The notes under the pieces: generated by a model
What the model was told of the DNA's origin: nothing
What the model saw: only the letters and a program-made list of their open reading frames with translations
Database searches by the model: none
Made by a program: the position numbers and the translations under genes
In this document: one piece after another, positions 1-12,829 of the stretch
Numbering within the stretch: position 1 is the first letter of the stretch
Layout: every line of letters begins with the position of its first letter
From: Brachycybe producta
Taxonomy: Eukaryota > Arthropoda > Diplopoda > Playtdesmida > Andrognathidae
Length of the DNA: 64,000 nt
Direction of reading: 5' to 3'
Assembly: GCA_036925085.1 (NCBI GenBank)
Contig: JAUPFP010000001.1
Span: 10,171,754 to 10,235,753 of the forward strand

Positions 1-579
1 CATATGACAGACTTCTTTCTGTAATGAGGCTCTCTCCCCCTTCCTCTAGTATTCCTTTCCTTTTATTATATTGTCACCTATATTACATAACATCTTTTAT
101 AATTTGATTTTCTTAACAAAAAAATCAGCTGTGAAAGCAACAGACCATTGCATGATCAAAGCAGGTTTTTTTTTGTTGGTGTGTGTTTTATATTTACAGT
201 ATTTTTTATCTGGTGTTTTAAAATGTTGTTGTTCTTGTTTGATGATGTTAAATAATAGAAAGTGGTGAATTATATAAATAGAAGAAAGTTAAGAAGAGGA
301 CTAAAAATTGAAAATTATGTTTTAAAAAAAAGGGTTGGGTCGACTATGTCTAGTTAAGGGTACTTGCTAACTGGACTCGGACTTTTGTGTGTGTGTACTT
401 TTTGTTATTGTTGTTGTAATGTGTTTTTAAGCCGTCAGGGCGTGGTGGACTTTATTTTTATTTTTTTCAATCCACCTTCAAAAACACAACCCTTGTGTCT
501 ATATAGCAGAATGTAATACAAAATCATTATACAGAAGCTCAGTGCACTTTTTGTACACAAGCTTGGCTACTGTGTGATT

Positions 580-639
580 GTGATGATGATGATGATGATG
601 ATGGTGGTGGTAGTAGTGGTGGTGATGATGATGATGATG
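580..639. repeat. GAT/GGT trinucleotide microsatellite
   Basis: Interrupted (GAT)n, then GGT/AGT units, then (GAT)n again; about 60 bases. Confidence 0.9.
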
Positions 640-890
640 TTTAGGTGGGGCACACCCGACACATTTACACGGGGGTTACCCTGTTGCCATTCTAACAGTT
701 TGTTTTAGTTGGACTTCAGAGACGAAACTGTTACAAACACACCTATTTTTTTTTCCTCGTCGGATCCACATTTAACTTCATTTCTCATACAACCAAATTC
801 AAACATATTTTACTTTTTACTTGGACATTGCAATACATTGCATGGTTTTTTTAAAAAATCTAAAAATGGATATAGTTTTCAAGAAAAAAA

Positions 891-1010
891 AAGGCCACAT
901 TGCCACAATGCTACATAGTAACGTAACGGCACTGCAGCATTACCATGTCCACATTGCTACATTACCACGGCCACAGTGCCACTACCACAGTGCCACGGCC
1001 ACAGTGCCAC
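891..1010. repeat. minisatellite of GCCACAGTGCCACTACCAC-like units
   Basis: Irregular repeats built on CCAC, GGCCACAGTGCCAC and CCACATTGC; the best-preserved units are at 965-1010. Confidence 0.7.
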
Positions 1011-1606
1011 TTGTATGGATGTTGTGCTGTTTTTTTTTACTCTTAATATTGGATTTACATTACAATTGGAATTTAATTAATGGATTTTTCTCCCGGTTTT
1101 TTGGGTGCATTTGGATGCAGATCTGTCAATGGAGATTATTTTTTTTTTTTAAAAAAAACTTGTCTTCTAAAGCCTAGTATAGACCGGGCGATAATCGCCG
1201 AAAACATTGTCGAGAGCGCTGTTTTCCGACGACTGGTGACGTCTTTACGGATACGAAAAAGCAACATACGCTCGATTATCCGGAGGCTTGACATCAAAGA
1301 GTTTGTTGCTTGTTTCTCTGTTTCCCCTCACGTTAATGAAAATAGTGAAATTAATTTCCCTTGTGGTTAATTATTATTTCATGAAAATGAACAACAGATA
1401 AAGAATTCGGTTTGGACGCGCAACATCACTGGCCACATGAATTCAGATACAAGTCACTGGACAACATCTTCGTGGGATGCACAGCAAAATAGCTGTTTAT
1501 GCGTGTTCGGCAATTATCGCCCGGTCTGCACAAATGGCTGTCACTTGCAACAGTTACCACATTGGTGCCAAGTTTCTTAGTCTCTCACTTGCCACATGGA
1601 CGGCAT

Positions 1607-1707
1607 ATCGCAATTCAGCAAGAAGAGTTGGCACAACTAAAAAAACACTTTTTTTTTTGGGGGGGGGGGGTTCAGTTGTGCCACTCTTCTTGCTGAGGTG
1701 CGATATA
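1607..1707. repeat. hairpin element with ~34 bp arms and a poly-T/poly-G loop
   Basis: The left arm carries AGCAAGAAGAGTTGGCACAA and the right arm its complement TTGTGCCACTCTTCTTGCTG. The loop is a T run followed by about 12 G. It reads like a small palindromic DNA element. Confidence 0.7.
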
Positions 1708-1710
1708 AAA

Positions 1711-1903
1711 TATTAAATGATAGCCACTTATACTGTATAACATATACTAGGCATGCATTCATCTTTATGTTGGTGTAATAATATTATGTCCAGCATGTCT
1801 ACCTATAGTTGTAGGCATGCTACCATTTTTTTTTTTCTTTCTTCCTTTGTTTGTGCAACTTACAACTGACATTTTTTTGGCAATAAAACGGCATGTGTAT
1901 TGC

Positions 1904-1939
<36 letters not shown>

Positions 1940-2159
1940 AGTGTATGTGCGGAAGGATAGTTGGATGACACATGGACACATTACGTTCAACACAGCTGGA
2001 GATCAGGGTTATTACCAGAAGAAGAAGAAGAAAAGTGATAGTTAACGTCATAAAACATCCTATTCGCAGTCCATAACTTCAGAAGAAAAACTACCACCAT
2101 TATTGTTGCTGTTTACTTTTATTAATTATTTCTTTTCAGGAGTAGATAATGGCTATTGG
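1711..2159. other. non-coding, contains (TG)n at about 1905-1937
   Basis: A TG dinucleotide run of roughly 33 bases and a GAA-rich patch near 2020. Nothing gene-like is seen. Confidence 0.6.
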
Positions 2160-3032
2160 GTGAAATTTATGCAAACTTTTGACTAAATCAAACTATTCTA
2201 ATCATTTAAAAGAAATATACAACTTATGCATTTTTGGTGTAAGTTTGGTATAAGTTGCATATATTTTTAATAATAATCGATTAATAATAATTTTAATAAA
2301 TTACTAATAATTGTTTAAATTTAATAATTATTATTGTAATTATTTTAATAATTATTATAGCAAATATAGCATCATACAATAGTGTGCTCATAGGATTTAA
2401 CATTATGTGAATTTTGTGCAAAGTTCTAAATTTTAAGATGGTTTATAAAACAGCTGATTTTCAAACTCTTTGATTATTCTGCCTTTCAGAAGTGCAACAT
2501 TAATAGAAACTAGAACGTGTTTTAGAAACTAGAAAGGTAGCTCAATCACTTAAGCGTTTTTTTTTTCCTGTTGATATCTTTCATAATAATTTTAAAACTC
2601 GTATCCATAAAATGTTACTTTGAAAGATATCAAATAACACAGAAAAAACCCTTAAGTGATTGAGCTACCTTTCTAGTTTTCTAAAGCAGTTTCTAGTTTC
2701 TCTTCTAAATTCTAAAACACAGAATAATCAAAGAGTTTGAAAATCAGCTCTGTTCATTGATACAAACCATCTTAAAATTTTATAAGTTTGTGAATTAAAT
2801 TCGCACAATGTTAAAAATCCAACAACTTATGAGCACACTATGATACTACTATATTTGTAATAATAATTATCAAAATAATTACTATAATAATTATTAATAA
2901 ATAATTGTTAACAAAAAATATGCAATTTGTGCATTTTGGTTAAACTAATTATAATCAGTTTAACTGTATATTTCTTTTAAATGATTAGAATAGTTTCATT
3001 TATTACTCAAACCAGTTGCACAAATTGTCACA
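2160..3032. repeat. ~870 bp near-continuous foldback (palindrome)
   Basis: Arms pair from the outside in: AACTATTCTAATCATTTAAA near 2189 with TTTAAATGATTAGAATAGTT near 2976, GTGTGCTCATAGGAT with its diverged complement near 2830, TTAAGATGGTTTATAAA with its complement, CAAACTCTTTGATTATTCTG with CAGAATAATCAAAGAGTTTG, then the TAGAAACTAGAAAGGTAGCT arms around a centre near 2605. The inner ~400 bp is a TTAAGGTGG-superfamily copy; the outer arms extend the palindrome. Confidence 0.85.
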
Positions 3033-4497
3033 AAATACAGTCATTGTGACAATTCGAATCACTTTTAAATAAACTATTAAACCCTATAATAGTAAAACGG
3101 CGGTTTGCCATATGCAGAATAATAAATAATTGCAACAACTAGGGCTCGGAAGTTCATGCATTTTAAAACCTAAAAAATATGCATGTGTTTATGCACTTCA
3201 AATCATGTTAAATCTAACACGAAATGTCATACATTGTGCATATTTTGGGTATCACTTTTTTGTTTCAATTAATACATATTAAACTTACAAAAACCATATG
3301 AAGATTTTCAAAAGGCAGGTAGGGTTGGGGATTGATTTAAAATTAAATAAAAAAATTTTCTCATTAAAATCAACGTGATTTTAAATAAAAAAAAAATTGC
3401 AATGCCATAAAAATCAAGGTGATTTTAATCACATTTTGAAATTTTTCTCTACAGAATTTCATTTAAACAGTGAATTTTTTTTTCTCTTTAAATGAAATTA
3501 ATTTCTTACTTGACAGGTGGATAATATGAACACTTTACTTATGCATTATGAATAAAAAAGTTTGACTTAAATCAAATAAATCCGATTTTTTTAAATCATC
3601 ATTTTATCCAACTTATTATCAACACAACCAAACAACAACACAAACCAAGAATTAAAATTTCTCAAAAAAAAAAATTGCTTATTATTGTAATTTTTATTGA
3701 ATAATTTTTTTAGCCTTAATTAAAAAAAATACTTAATAAATAAAACAAAAAATTGAGATTCAACAATTTTAATTTCATTGTTCAAATGAACATTTTTATG
3801 TTGAAGACGTGAAACTGTTTCTGTCCATTTTTTTTTTGTTCGGTTTATTAATTATGCTATTCCATGCTTCTTATGATAAAACCACGTCATTATTGAAACA
3901 TCTGATTTGAACTTGTGATTAAAAAAAAAGTCAGCAAAAGTTCATCTTTAGACAGTTTTATGTATTTTCGGACAGAACACAATAAACAACAACAACAAAA
4001 AATGGAGTTTTAGTTCTTATTATATTTTTCTAAATTATAATCGGAGGTCTTGTTGTCATTTTTCGATTATTCTCCTCCTCTCCCTTAAGGGGCAACCCCA
4101 TGCATTCAACCGACCCTCCCATTGCCTCCAACCGCCACCTCCAACCGGACCAACCCTCAATTGAAAATTATAAAAGAGATTTTTCTTTATTATGACTTTT
4201 TTTTTCCTTCTTCTTATTCTTATGTCATTTTTGTGGTTTGGCTTCAAACATTGGATTTTAATAATTTCAAGAGAGACGAAATGAAATTAATTTTAAACAG
4301 GATTCTTGTCACTCACTGAAATAGTTTTAAAAAATATTTTTCTCCTTTTGGTTTTTAATGTTTATAATTGACATTTTTTTGTGACTGTCATATTTTGTTT
4401 ATTGATGGTTTTAGAAAATGATTATTTTTTTATGTAATTTCTAAAATGAAATTCAACTTTAAAAAATGACTTAAAATGCCACAATTTTATAGTTATA
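3033..4497. other. AT-rich non-coding; possible degraded hAT-like repeat 3319-3613
   Basis: Between 3319 and 3613 a TAGGGTTGGGGATTGATTTA start and a distant TTTTATCCAACTTA end could be an old hAT-type terminal pair around GATTTAAATC-rich sequence. I see no target duplication. The rest is unremarkable. Confidence 0.35.
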
Positions 4498-4695
4498 CCT
4501 TGTTTCTATTGGGGCGAAAATTTGAACTTTTTGAAAAATTTTCAACAGGTGAAAAATTTAACACACAAATTCACAAATTGAACACATGTGACCTTTTGCC
4601 TATGACAGTAAATGGGCGGGTGGCCACGTGTGTTCAATTTTTCACCAGTTGAAAATTTTCAAAAAGTTCAAACTTTCACCCCAATGGAAACAAGG
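4498..4695. mobile_element. 198 bp MITE with ~65 bp terminal inverted repeats
   Basis: The left arm CCTTGTTTCTATTGG...GAACTTTTTGAAAAATTTTC is matched by the right arm GAAAATTTTCAAAAAGTTC...CCAATGGAAACAAGG. The unpaired middle is about 65 bp. No open frame. A clear target duplication is not seen. Its right end abuts the foldback that begins at 4698. Confidence 0.85.
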
Positions 4696-4697
4696 CA

Positions 4698-5088
4698 TTA
4701 AGGATGGTTTTCAAAGTGTAAACAGGGCCTTTCGAACTCTTGATTATTCTGTCATTCAGATGCAAAATGAAGAGATACTTGAAAAGTGTTTTAAAAACTA
4801 GAATGGTAGTACAATCACTTAAGGGTTTATTTTCTTCTTCGTGGCCATATCTTTCAAAATAAGCTTTTTATGCTCAGTTTGAAAATGTTCCAACTTTAAG
4901 CAGACAATATTTTTTTTTTAAATTTTTGTCTATAAAAAGTTTATTTTGAAATATATCAACATAAAAAATATCCTTAAGTAATTGAGCTACCCTTCTAGTT
5001 TCTAAAAGACTTTCTAGTTACAAACAAGTTTAAAGACAAGATAATTAGAGGTCGAATATATGAGCTGTTCACAACCAATCTTTATACG
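4698..5088. repeat. TTAAGGTGG-superfamily foldback copy
   Basis: Starts TTAAGGATGG, then a CGAACTCTTGATTATTCTGTC segment, then paired arms AAAAACTAGAATGGTAGTAC (left) and GAGCTACCCTTCTAGTTTCT (right). The conserved inner core is ATCTTTCAAAATAAGCTTTT. Confidence 0.8.
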
Positions 5089-5640
5089 GATTTCTGTTTT
5101 TTTTTTTGCAATTATTTTAAGGCAATTTAAAATCATTTTTATAATTGAATTTTTTTGTCACTGTCATTTTTGTTCATTAAAAATTAAAAATTATTTTGTA
5201 ATATAATTTTCTAATATAATTTATAAACGAAATTTATATTTTAAAAAAGCAACTTAAAATGCCCTAATTTTATGAATAATGATAATAATTTTTAGTAAGT
5301 TTAATTTTGGAATTGTATTAAAATTATTTAAATTTTTAGAAATTTAATTAAAGTGATTTTAGAACAGCTGTTTTTCTAACTTCGATTATTTTGCCTTCAG
5401 GTCATCGTTATGCCAAATTGAACAAAAAAATAAACTTCAACTTGAACCCTCTAAAGAGGATTTTTAATATCATGGAAATATTGCTCTTGAACAGGGATTT
5501 TCTATGTTGGAACCCTACTCAGAGAGTTCAAGTTGAAGTAAAATTGCCATGTTAATTTTTTTTAATTTGAACCTAAGATCGTTTTTAAAGGAGATTTTAT
5601 TTATGAAATATAAGTTTTTAAATTAATAAATATACCGTGT
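5089..5640. other. AT-rich non-coding, short imperfect inverted repeat at 5425-5545
   Basis: Around 5425-5545, AACTTCAACTTGAACCCT and AGAGTTCAAGTTGAAGT can pair. No coding signal. Confidence 0.5.
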
Positions 5641-6340
5641 ATTTAAATGGCGAAAAATCTGAATATGTTTTAGAAACTAGAAGGGTAGGCTCATTTTATT
5701 TTAATCTTGTGACATCTTTCAAAATAAGCTTTTTAATGTGAAATTGAAAATGATCCAACTTTAAGTAGACGTTCTCTTTTAATTATTATTAATAAAAAAA
5801 AGTTTATTTTAAAAGATATCAACAGGAAAATAACCTTAAGTGACTGAGCTACCCCTTTCTAGTTTCTAAAACCTGTTCAACCTTCTTTTGCTCTTCTTAA
5901 GAACAGAATTATCAGAATTAAAAAAAAACAGCTGTTCGTTCATAAACCATCTCATCACAAAAATATATAGTAACATACAGTAGATAAATCGTTTAAAATG
6001 AAATATTTCAGAAACTTTTAAAATGCTACACACTTTCGAATTTCTCTTAATTTCGCTCTTGTAGGACAGAATTATCAAGAGTTCGAGATGCGTTTATATA
6101 CTTTAAAAACCACCTTAAAATTGTTTCATTTTCAAACTCCCATAAAAAAAGGTTAATTTTGAAAGATATCAACATGAAAATAACCCTTAAGTAATTAAAT
6201 TACCCTTCTATAGTTTTTAAAACACATTCAAATTTCTTTTCATGTTGCTCATCTGAAAGACAGAAAATAAACAAGAATTCGAGAGCCCCCCCCCCCCCCC
6301 CCGCCCCTCCGTTTACACTTTAAAACCACCTTAAATAATA
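5640..6340. repeat. cluster of TTAAGGTGG-superfamily foldback copies
   Basis: One nearly full copy at 5650-5955 (arms TTTTAGAAACTAGAAGGGTA and ACCCCTTTCTAGTTTCTAAA). Two partial right halves follow, each ending in AAACCACCTTAA (near 6115 and 6332). A run of about 17 C interrupts the last one near 6285. Confidence 0.8.
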
Positions 6341-6646
6341 TAATTAAAATTATTAGTTATCAAATATAACTTTTTTTAAATTTAGAAATATATTTAAAAA
6401 AAAACATATGTATTAATTTAAAGCAAATTCTATTTGATGACTAAAATGAAGATTGTTTTTAAATCAATACGAATTTTTTTTCACGAATAAGGATTTTTTT
6501 CTAAGGTAGTTAGTTAATTTATAAGGTGACCCAGTGAGCTGCCATTGTCATTTTTTTTGTGCGTTTTCAGGTGTTTTTTTTATTTATATACAGTATATTT
6601 TTCAGGTGGTTAGTTAGTTCTTCTTGTGGCTTTAGGCAATTTAAAG

Positions 6647-6689
<43 letters not shown>

Positions 6690-8906
6690 AGAAAAAAATG
6701 TTAACTATTGTGGCCTAAATAATCGGCTATTTGCTCCGAATATTTCTTTAAATATATTTTATTACACAGAAGTGATACACATTTTCTTTCTCTAATAAAT
6801 ATATGAAGACTAACCACCTTCATAATAAGCCTATACTCGTAAACTATGAATTTAAAAACAAGATTTGATGGCAACAACTTTCAGCTCCAATTGGCGACCA
6901 CTGACCACTACAACTACTACTACTAAGATTTTTATTCTATATTGTTGCCATTTTGATCTCAATTCAATTTTTTTTTTATTTAAAAAAAAATATATTTCAA
7001 TTGATTTTTTTTATAAATATTTTGTTTAACTTGCAATAATAATTTCTAATATAACAATGGCCATTTTTTGTATTAAAGACTAGAAAAAAACATTGGTGGT
7101 GGTGGTGGTAGTGTTTCTGACATTTTCTGATGGTCAGTCAGTCTGAACTCCAATAGGCCTCTTACACAGTTCAAACAATACAACATTATTGATTTTTGTG
7201 TGCTTATTTTATAAATATATAAAACTGGCGTGCCTGTCAGCATTTTGCCTGTTAACGTTTGAGTTACGCGAATTATCATTAGAATATAATAATGTTAAAA
7301 TCCTTTAGAAAATGGTCGAAAACAAAAAAAAATGGAAGTGGTGGATGGAAAGTTGAATAAATATATTACAGAGTGACCAAAATGCAAATATGTATGAAAT
7401 ATTATTTTCAAAAATGTTTTGCAAGAGTTTAACGATAAAATACTTAAAAAAACTAAAAAAAACGGGTTAAATACAAAATACAAGATGACAATTAAGAGCA
7501 ACTAGTATCGTCGTGCACACTGCACAAAAATAAAACGCCTATAAGAAAGAGGCGCCTGGATGGTTGGGAAAGTGGACAAATAACAAAACCTAAATATGAA
7601 AATGACTACATTTTGGGCAGAAAATAGCCTCAAAAAAGATTGACCTCTTATCCATAAAAATTATCATTTTCAAGATTAAAAAAAAACACTTGATATTCAG
7701 GGCTGGTTTATTCGCTAGGCGGTTGAGTAAAGGCACAATAATTCGGAAGGCGACAAAATGGTGGCTGGCAAAATTAACTCAACCCATTATGAAAAACAAA
7801 ATGGTATAAGTAACTAGGTTGTAGAATATTCAATGCAAACACATCAATGCTGTTGCCATCTAATAGCTGGTAGTTAGCTTAGGGCGTCAAAATGAACAAG
7901 TGCAGGTATTTATTGAAATTTAGTGAAATTTTGTTGCAAAGGATCTTTGGATTACATGAATATCTTTCTAATTCTGCGAGCGCAGCGTGCAAAATAGTTT
8001 TGTTATAAATTCCGGTGAGCGTAGCGAGCCATAAAAAACAAGCACTTTTAATGCAACATATAACAATAGTTCAGGCACACTTTATTTTCTTTTACATTAT
8101 AAAAAAAATTGGCTTTCGAAAGGGGAGACAAGTGCCCCCCCCCCCTCCTTTGCCAGTATCTGCGGGCACTCCACGTCTATATATGTGATTAACAAATAGC
8201 GCCTCTGGCAGCAACTGGCTGTCATGCACGCTTTTTGGATTTTAGGCATGTAGAGATTGGTGGCTGACTCTTCTAGTGCACGTCACTACTTTTTTGCATT
8301 GGTGCTGCATTTTTTAATTTGAATAATTTTACTCTGCAGCAGCAAGCAGCCCATTTAAACAACATTAAAACTTTTAATATTGTTTTGTAAATTGGATAGC
8401 CTCTTTCTATTTAGGTTCACGTTCACCCCTTCGTCTATATTAATGTATAAATAAATTAATGCTTATGTTAAGTTATACCAAATATAAAATTTCAAATTGT
8501 AAATTGTAACAGCACCCATCAACAATGTTGTCAGCTGACATCATACAAAGCAATAGGTAACAGTTTATTTAAAGCCATTGTTGACACCCTGTATATTTGA
8601 TACAATGCATTATTATTTCAGGTAAACTGAGAAAGAGGGGAAGAGGAGAGGGGGGGGGGGGGGGTTCTCTTGTTGAAGCCAAACTCTTAATGTGGACGTG
8701 TTTCCGGCTGTTTCTCATGCAATTTCACTTCCGGCACTTTTTTTACCCTAAGCTTTTACCACTTTTGAGTCATAATCATTAAAGATATTATTTTCCTATA
8801 AGACTTAAATAAGGAAAAATTCTTAATATTGTTTGTAATAATATAATGACTGATGATAAATAAAATTTCTTGATAAACATTTGATTTTGTGTATTTGTTA
8901 TTTAGT
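6341..8906. other. non-coding, no gene recognised
   Basis: Contains (GA)n at 6649-6681, a GGT repeat at about 7094-7111, C and G homopolymers near 8135 and 8650, and a patch at 7970-8030 with GCGAGCGCAGCGTGC and GAGCGTAGCGAGC. That last wording recurs in transposable elements of many animals, but no coding region accompanies it. An ACACCCTGTATATTT motif at 8585 is also transposon-like. Confidence 0.5.
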
Positions 8907-9222
8907 AAAGCTCGGATTTTTATGCAATATTAAATCAAACAAATGTTTCTCAATCTGTGGCTCAAGAGCAATTTCTGAAGTAACAATCCGCGTTTAGATC
9001 AACCAACAATTATGAGTTTGTTTCTTTTTTAATGAAACTCATTAGACGCTAGAACTCTTGTTGACACGACTGATAGCAACCAGACATCTAGCCTTTAACC
9101 AGCCTTTTTGATTACAAAAAAAAGCCTAACTACAGTTGCTCTAATGATGATAATTGCTTTGCAATTGGCCTTTTGGCCACACATTAAGAAACATATGTTT
9201 AATATTGCAATCATTAATATGG
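8907..9222. mobile_element. hAT-like MITE, TAGGGCTCGGA family, right end truncated
   Basis: Same layout as the complete copy at 14279-14597: GCTCGGATTTTTATGCAATA start, CAAATGTTTCTCAATCTGTG, a central palindrome with CTAGAACTCTTGTTGAC, then GGCCACACATTAAGAAACAT. The last ~20 bases of the right terminus are missing. Confidence 0.7.
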
Positions 9223-9264
9223 TTTATGAACTGCTGAATATTCTATCTGTCATAAGAGGAAAAT

Positions 9265-9600
9265 TAACAGATATTTTGAAAGTGTTTTAGAAACTAGAAT
9301 GGTAGCTCAATCATTTAAGGGTGTTTTTGTGTTGATATCTTTCAAGTTTATTTTCACAGACAAATATTAAAAAATATATAACGTCCGCATTTAAGTTGGG
9401 CAGTTTTTAAACTGACATAAAAAGCTTATTTTGAAAGATATCAATCAACATGAAAATGTCCTTAAGTGATTGTGATCTACCCCTTCTAGTTTCTAAAACA
9501 CTTTCAATTGTTTATTTTTTATTTTTTATCTAAAAGAAAAGAGTGATAAGGAGTTCGAGAGGGGTTTACATTTAAAATTAATTAAATTAACTTTAAACCG
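9265..9600. repeat. TTAAGGTGG-superfamily foldback copy
   Basis: Paired arms GTTTTAGAAACTAGAATGGT and CCCCTTCTAGTTTCTAAAAC, with GATATCTTTC and GAAAGATATC inside. Confidence 0.8.
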
Positions 9601-9758
9601 AAACTGAAAATGTTTTAGAAACTGGAAGAGTAAGAAGACCTTGGATCACCCATTCATAGTTAAGAGGAAAAAAAAGTAGAAACTGCAAATAAAAATTCAA
9701 AAAACATTCTCCCGTAAATTTCTGCCTTCATTCGCATTTAACTATAGTAAACACACTT

Positions 9759-10063
9759 ACACCTAGTACACACCTGATAATTTAAATGCATTTAAATAAT
9801 AAACGTGTTCTACAGAGCCCTCTGTGAAGGGCAAACAAACAATATATCGAATTCAATTTATTCAGTTAATAATCTCAAAATATGCAGTTAATACTTAAAT
9901 GTAATAATATAAGCTATTGACAAAATATTGATTTAGTATTTCAAATTAAAATATTAATAATGAAAGTCAATTTTTATTTGGTTCATGTCCTTCACTGAAT
10001 TCCGTATAATTCACCTAAACACATTTAATTTGAATTCATTTAACTCATGTGTGTACAAGGTAT
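9759..10063. mobile_element. ~305 bp MITE of the TACCTTGTACACAC family, reverse orientation
   Basis: Ends ACCTAGTACACACCTGATAA and CATGTGTGTACAAGGTA. It carries the family's conserved internal stretch CAGAGCCCTCTGTGAAGGGC and AATTCCGTATAATTCACC. No coding frame. Confidence 0.85.
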
Positions 10064-10955
10064 AAGGATGACTATTAAATGTCATTTTTAAAAGCAGAAT
10101 AAAAAAGCAGACAAAAAATTTCAGCTTTTTTGCCTACTGATTCTGTCAAATACATAGAATAGAATTATTTATATTACAAAAATTCAATTTTCAGTTAGAT
10201 TTTTCTATAATGTTAGACATTGGTCTTAAGTAATTCATTTATTCTTCAAGTTTCTATATATTGTTTCTGAAAACGCAGAATAAGTAGAATTGTAGAAACT
10301 TTCTCCCATGCAAATGTGTATTTAAACAAAATTCGAGCTCATTTATGTGACAGGAAGAAGAACAATAATTATATTTTATAACAATACACCTACTTATTTT
10401 TTTTCTGCTATAAAAATGATGCAGGTATTTCTGCCAAAAAAAAGCAGGTAATTTTTTTCTTCTTCTGAGTCGGAATCTTAAATAGAAAGAGCTACACAAG
10501 CAAATAAATAATATGCAAATAAGTTAACTGAAAGAGGAGGATGATAATAATGGGGTGACGTGTGGCCGGCCACTCGCTTGCAATACTTATTTTTTCTTCT
10601 TCTGTTGTTGTTATTATTATTATTATGGTCATAACTTCATAAGTACCATCAGGCACTGTGGAAATAGCAATTTTTTTAAATGTTGACATTTCTATAGCGG
10701 CATGTTGACGAATGGCAGACATTAAATTTGTTTGTCTATATAGTAGTAGTATTTGCAAAGTCCTGCGGGTTGCCATCAAAATCAAATTCACTTTTAGCCA
10801 ACTCATGCAAAACTAATGTACATGAGCTACCCTATCCTATCCTATAGACCTTCACAGATGTAAAAAAAAATATAATTATTTTTTAAAGTAGAAAAAATAA
10901 ATTGAATAAGGCAGTCAATTTGCAAAATATGCAAATAAAGAAACAAACAATAGAA
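10064..10955. other. non-coding; two weak minus-strand open frames, not accepted as genes
   Basis: Frames of 81 and 104 codons (10254-10499, 10492-10806) have low-complexity, Ile/Thr- and basic-rich content and no domain. Short (CCTAT)n at about 10832-10845. Confidence 0.5.
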
Positions 10956-10959
10956 TTAA

Positions 10960-11345
10960 ACCCGACTGCTGCATGGTGCAACACCATTTAATCTCGTTAC
11001 GGCACTGCAACTAGCTCAATAATGTAGAGGTGTAGATGCACACAAAGAGGTAATGTAACACCAGTAATTTAATATTGTTACCTAACAGCAAGTGCATAAT
11101 TCAAATGCAGTGTGATTAACACTAAAAAGCAATGTAGCAGCAATGAATACAAATTTGTTATCTACTACGCAAGTGAATTGTTCAAATGCAGCGTGATGCA
11201 CACTAAGAAGTAATGCAGCAGCAATGCAGGGTTGTTCTCTACTGTTCAAATGCTGCAACAGAAGTATTAGAAGTAGAAGGCGATGTTACATTGCTGTTGC
11301 ATTACTGAATGGTGTGCATCATTGCAGCAACAGGACTAAAATTAG
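10960..11345. repeat. diverged repeats with GCAATGCAGCAGCAATG-type units
   Basis: A ~110 bp motif (GTGTGATTAACACTAAAAAG, then GCAATGTAGCAGCAATG) recurs at about 11110 and 11200, with an inverted partial copy near 11290-11330. It shares words with the 12830-13740 cluster. Confidence 0.55.
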
Positions 11346-11364
11346 TTATTCTGAATGCAAGATT

Positions 11365-11615
11365 AATTTAAAATTGTTTTGGAAACTAAAATAGTAAATT
11401 AATAACTAACAATTTAAAAAGTACATTTAAATGTTTATTATATTTTTTTTTTTAAATAAACGTTTTACATGTATTTTTATAGCCTTGATTTTTGTTTTTT
11501 AAACATCAAAATAAAAAATTGGCCATTTTCAAATAAGAGAAATTAAAAGATGAATGTTACATAAAAATGCTTTTACATCATTCTTTAACTCTTCTAGTTT
11601 TTAAAACACATTTTC
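11365..11615. repeat. degraded TTAAGGTGG-superfamily foldback
   Basis: Arms TTGTTTTGGAAACTAAAATA and AACTCTTCTAGTTTTTAAAA around a poly-T/A middle. Confidence 0.55.
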
Positions 11616-12829
11616 AAAAGTGAAAAATAAGCTACTCTGCACTAAGTATTATTAAGGCTTCATTTGAAAACGACAACATTTAAAAAAAAAATACTTTCAA
11701 ATATTACAATACATCAAGGCGTACTCATAGCAATAGGTGCCCCCTCATAATCCAAAATACTCGTTAAAGACTAGAATATCCAACATCACTAGCAGTTTGC
11801 CAATTAAGAAAACTTTCGCCTCTAAAACTCATCATTTCCTGCACCATTCCCCCCCCCCGCATAGCATAATATAGTGGTTGCTTCAGTCATAACTTAACAC
11901 TTAAGTTGACACATAAATGTCATAAAGAAATCAAGTCTTATGTTTGAATATTGTGGGTGTTGCTGTTAATTTGACCAATGACTTGACCAGTCGAGGTGTT
12001 CATAGACAAGTGTAATGTGATCACGCAGGTGAATGTAAATTACTTGTTTGTTGTTGTTTTATGTTTTTGAAGAAAAAAAGTCCAAAAAACAATAAACTTC
12101 CTACATAAACTGCACAACTAGTAAAGGTTACATTTGAAAAGTACAACAAGTGGTAGAAGCTAAACTAGCCTCGAATACACCCCCCACCCCCTTCAAGGCT
12201 CGTAAATGTACTCTTCTAGATGAAAGGGATATTTGTTTTTGCTACATTCATTTTGCAGCATGCTGTACTTGAACTTATTTATCCCTCTGTTACTAGCCTC
12301 CATGATTGTATAGAGGACACTTTTTCAAATTTTAAATTTAAAAATACAGTAAGAAGTTTTACATGGTGTCTATGAGTGGCATGGCCACTGGCAAGGCCAA
12401 ACGTAAAGAGTATTAGAGGCTATTTTGTTTTTATCAAGTTTTCAAATAAGAGCTAGAGACTGGAATTTTTTTTTATGAAGCTAGAATGTTTTCTATAAAG
12501 ATTGATATTTGGCTTCTTTGTTATCCTAATGCGAAATCATCGCAATTATTAGTGAGAGAGATATATATATAAAAAAGAAATTGTCAATTATTGACTTGTT
12601 TTCAGTGGAATCATCGACCCTTTTTTTTTTCTTGCAATTGTTGGGTCAAAGGCGGTTGTAAAATCAATGTTCTCTCTCTCTCTCATCTTTAGTGGGAGAC
12701 ATTTAAGAAAATAAAAGAAGGACACGCAATCAAACTATTTCAAGAACGTGTTCTCAACAACTTTGAAAGTTTTTAATCTTAGAAATAATAATACGTGCTA
12801 AAAAAGTATATCTTTTACTATAGGCCACA
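11616..12829. other. non-coding, nothing recognised
   Basis: Short C run at 11847, (CT)n at about 12671-12684, GAGAGATATATATAT at 12555. No coding or RNA signal. Confidence 0.5.

Larger units (their letters stand above)
1..1600. other. AT-rich non-coding, no gene recognised
   Basis: Short open frames here are broken by poly-T runs and show no domain. A more balanced patch at 1165-1370 has several CG dinucleotides (GGGCGATAATCGCCG) and a frame open for some 60 codons, but no recognisable protein. The two simple repeats in this tile are listed separately. Confidence 0.6.

Noticed and set aside
10254..10806. Possible small genes of 81 and 104 codons on the minus strand
   Set aside because: Low-complexity content, no splice signals or domain; expected by chance in 64 kb.
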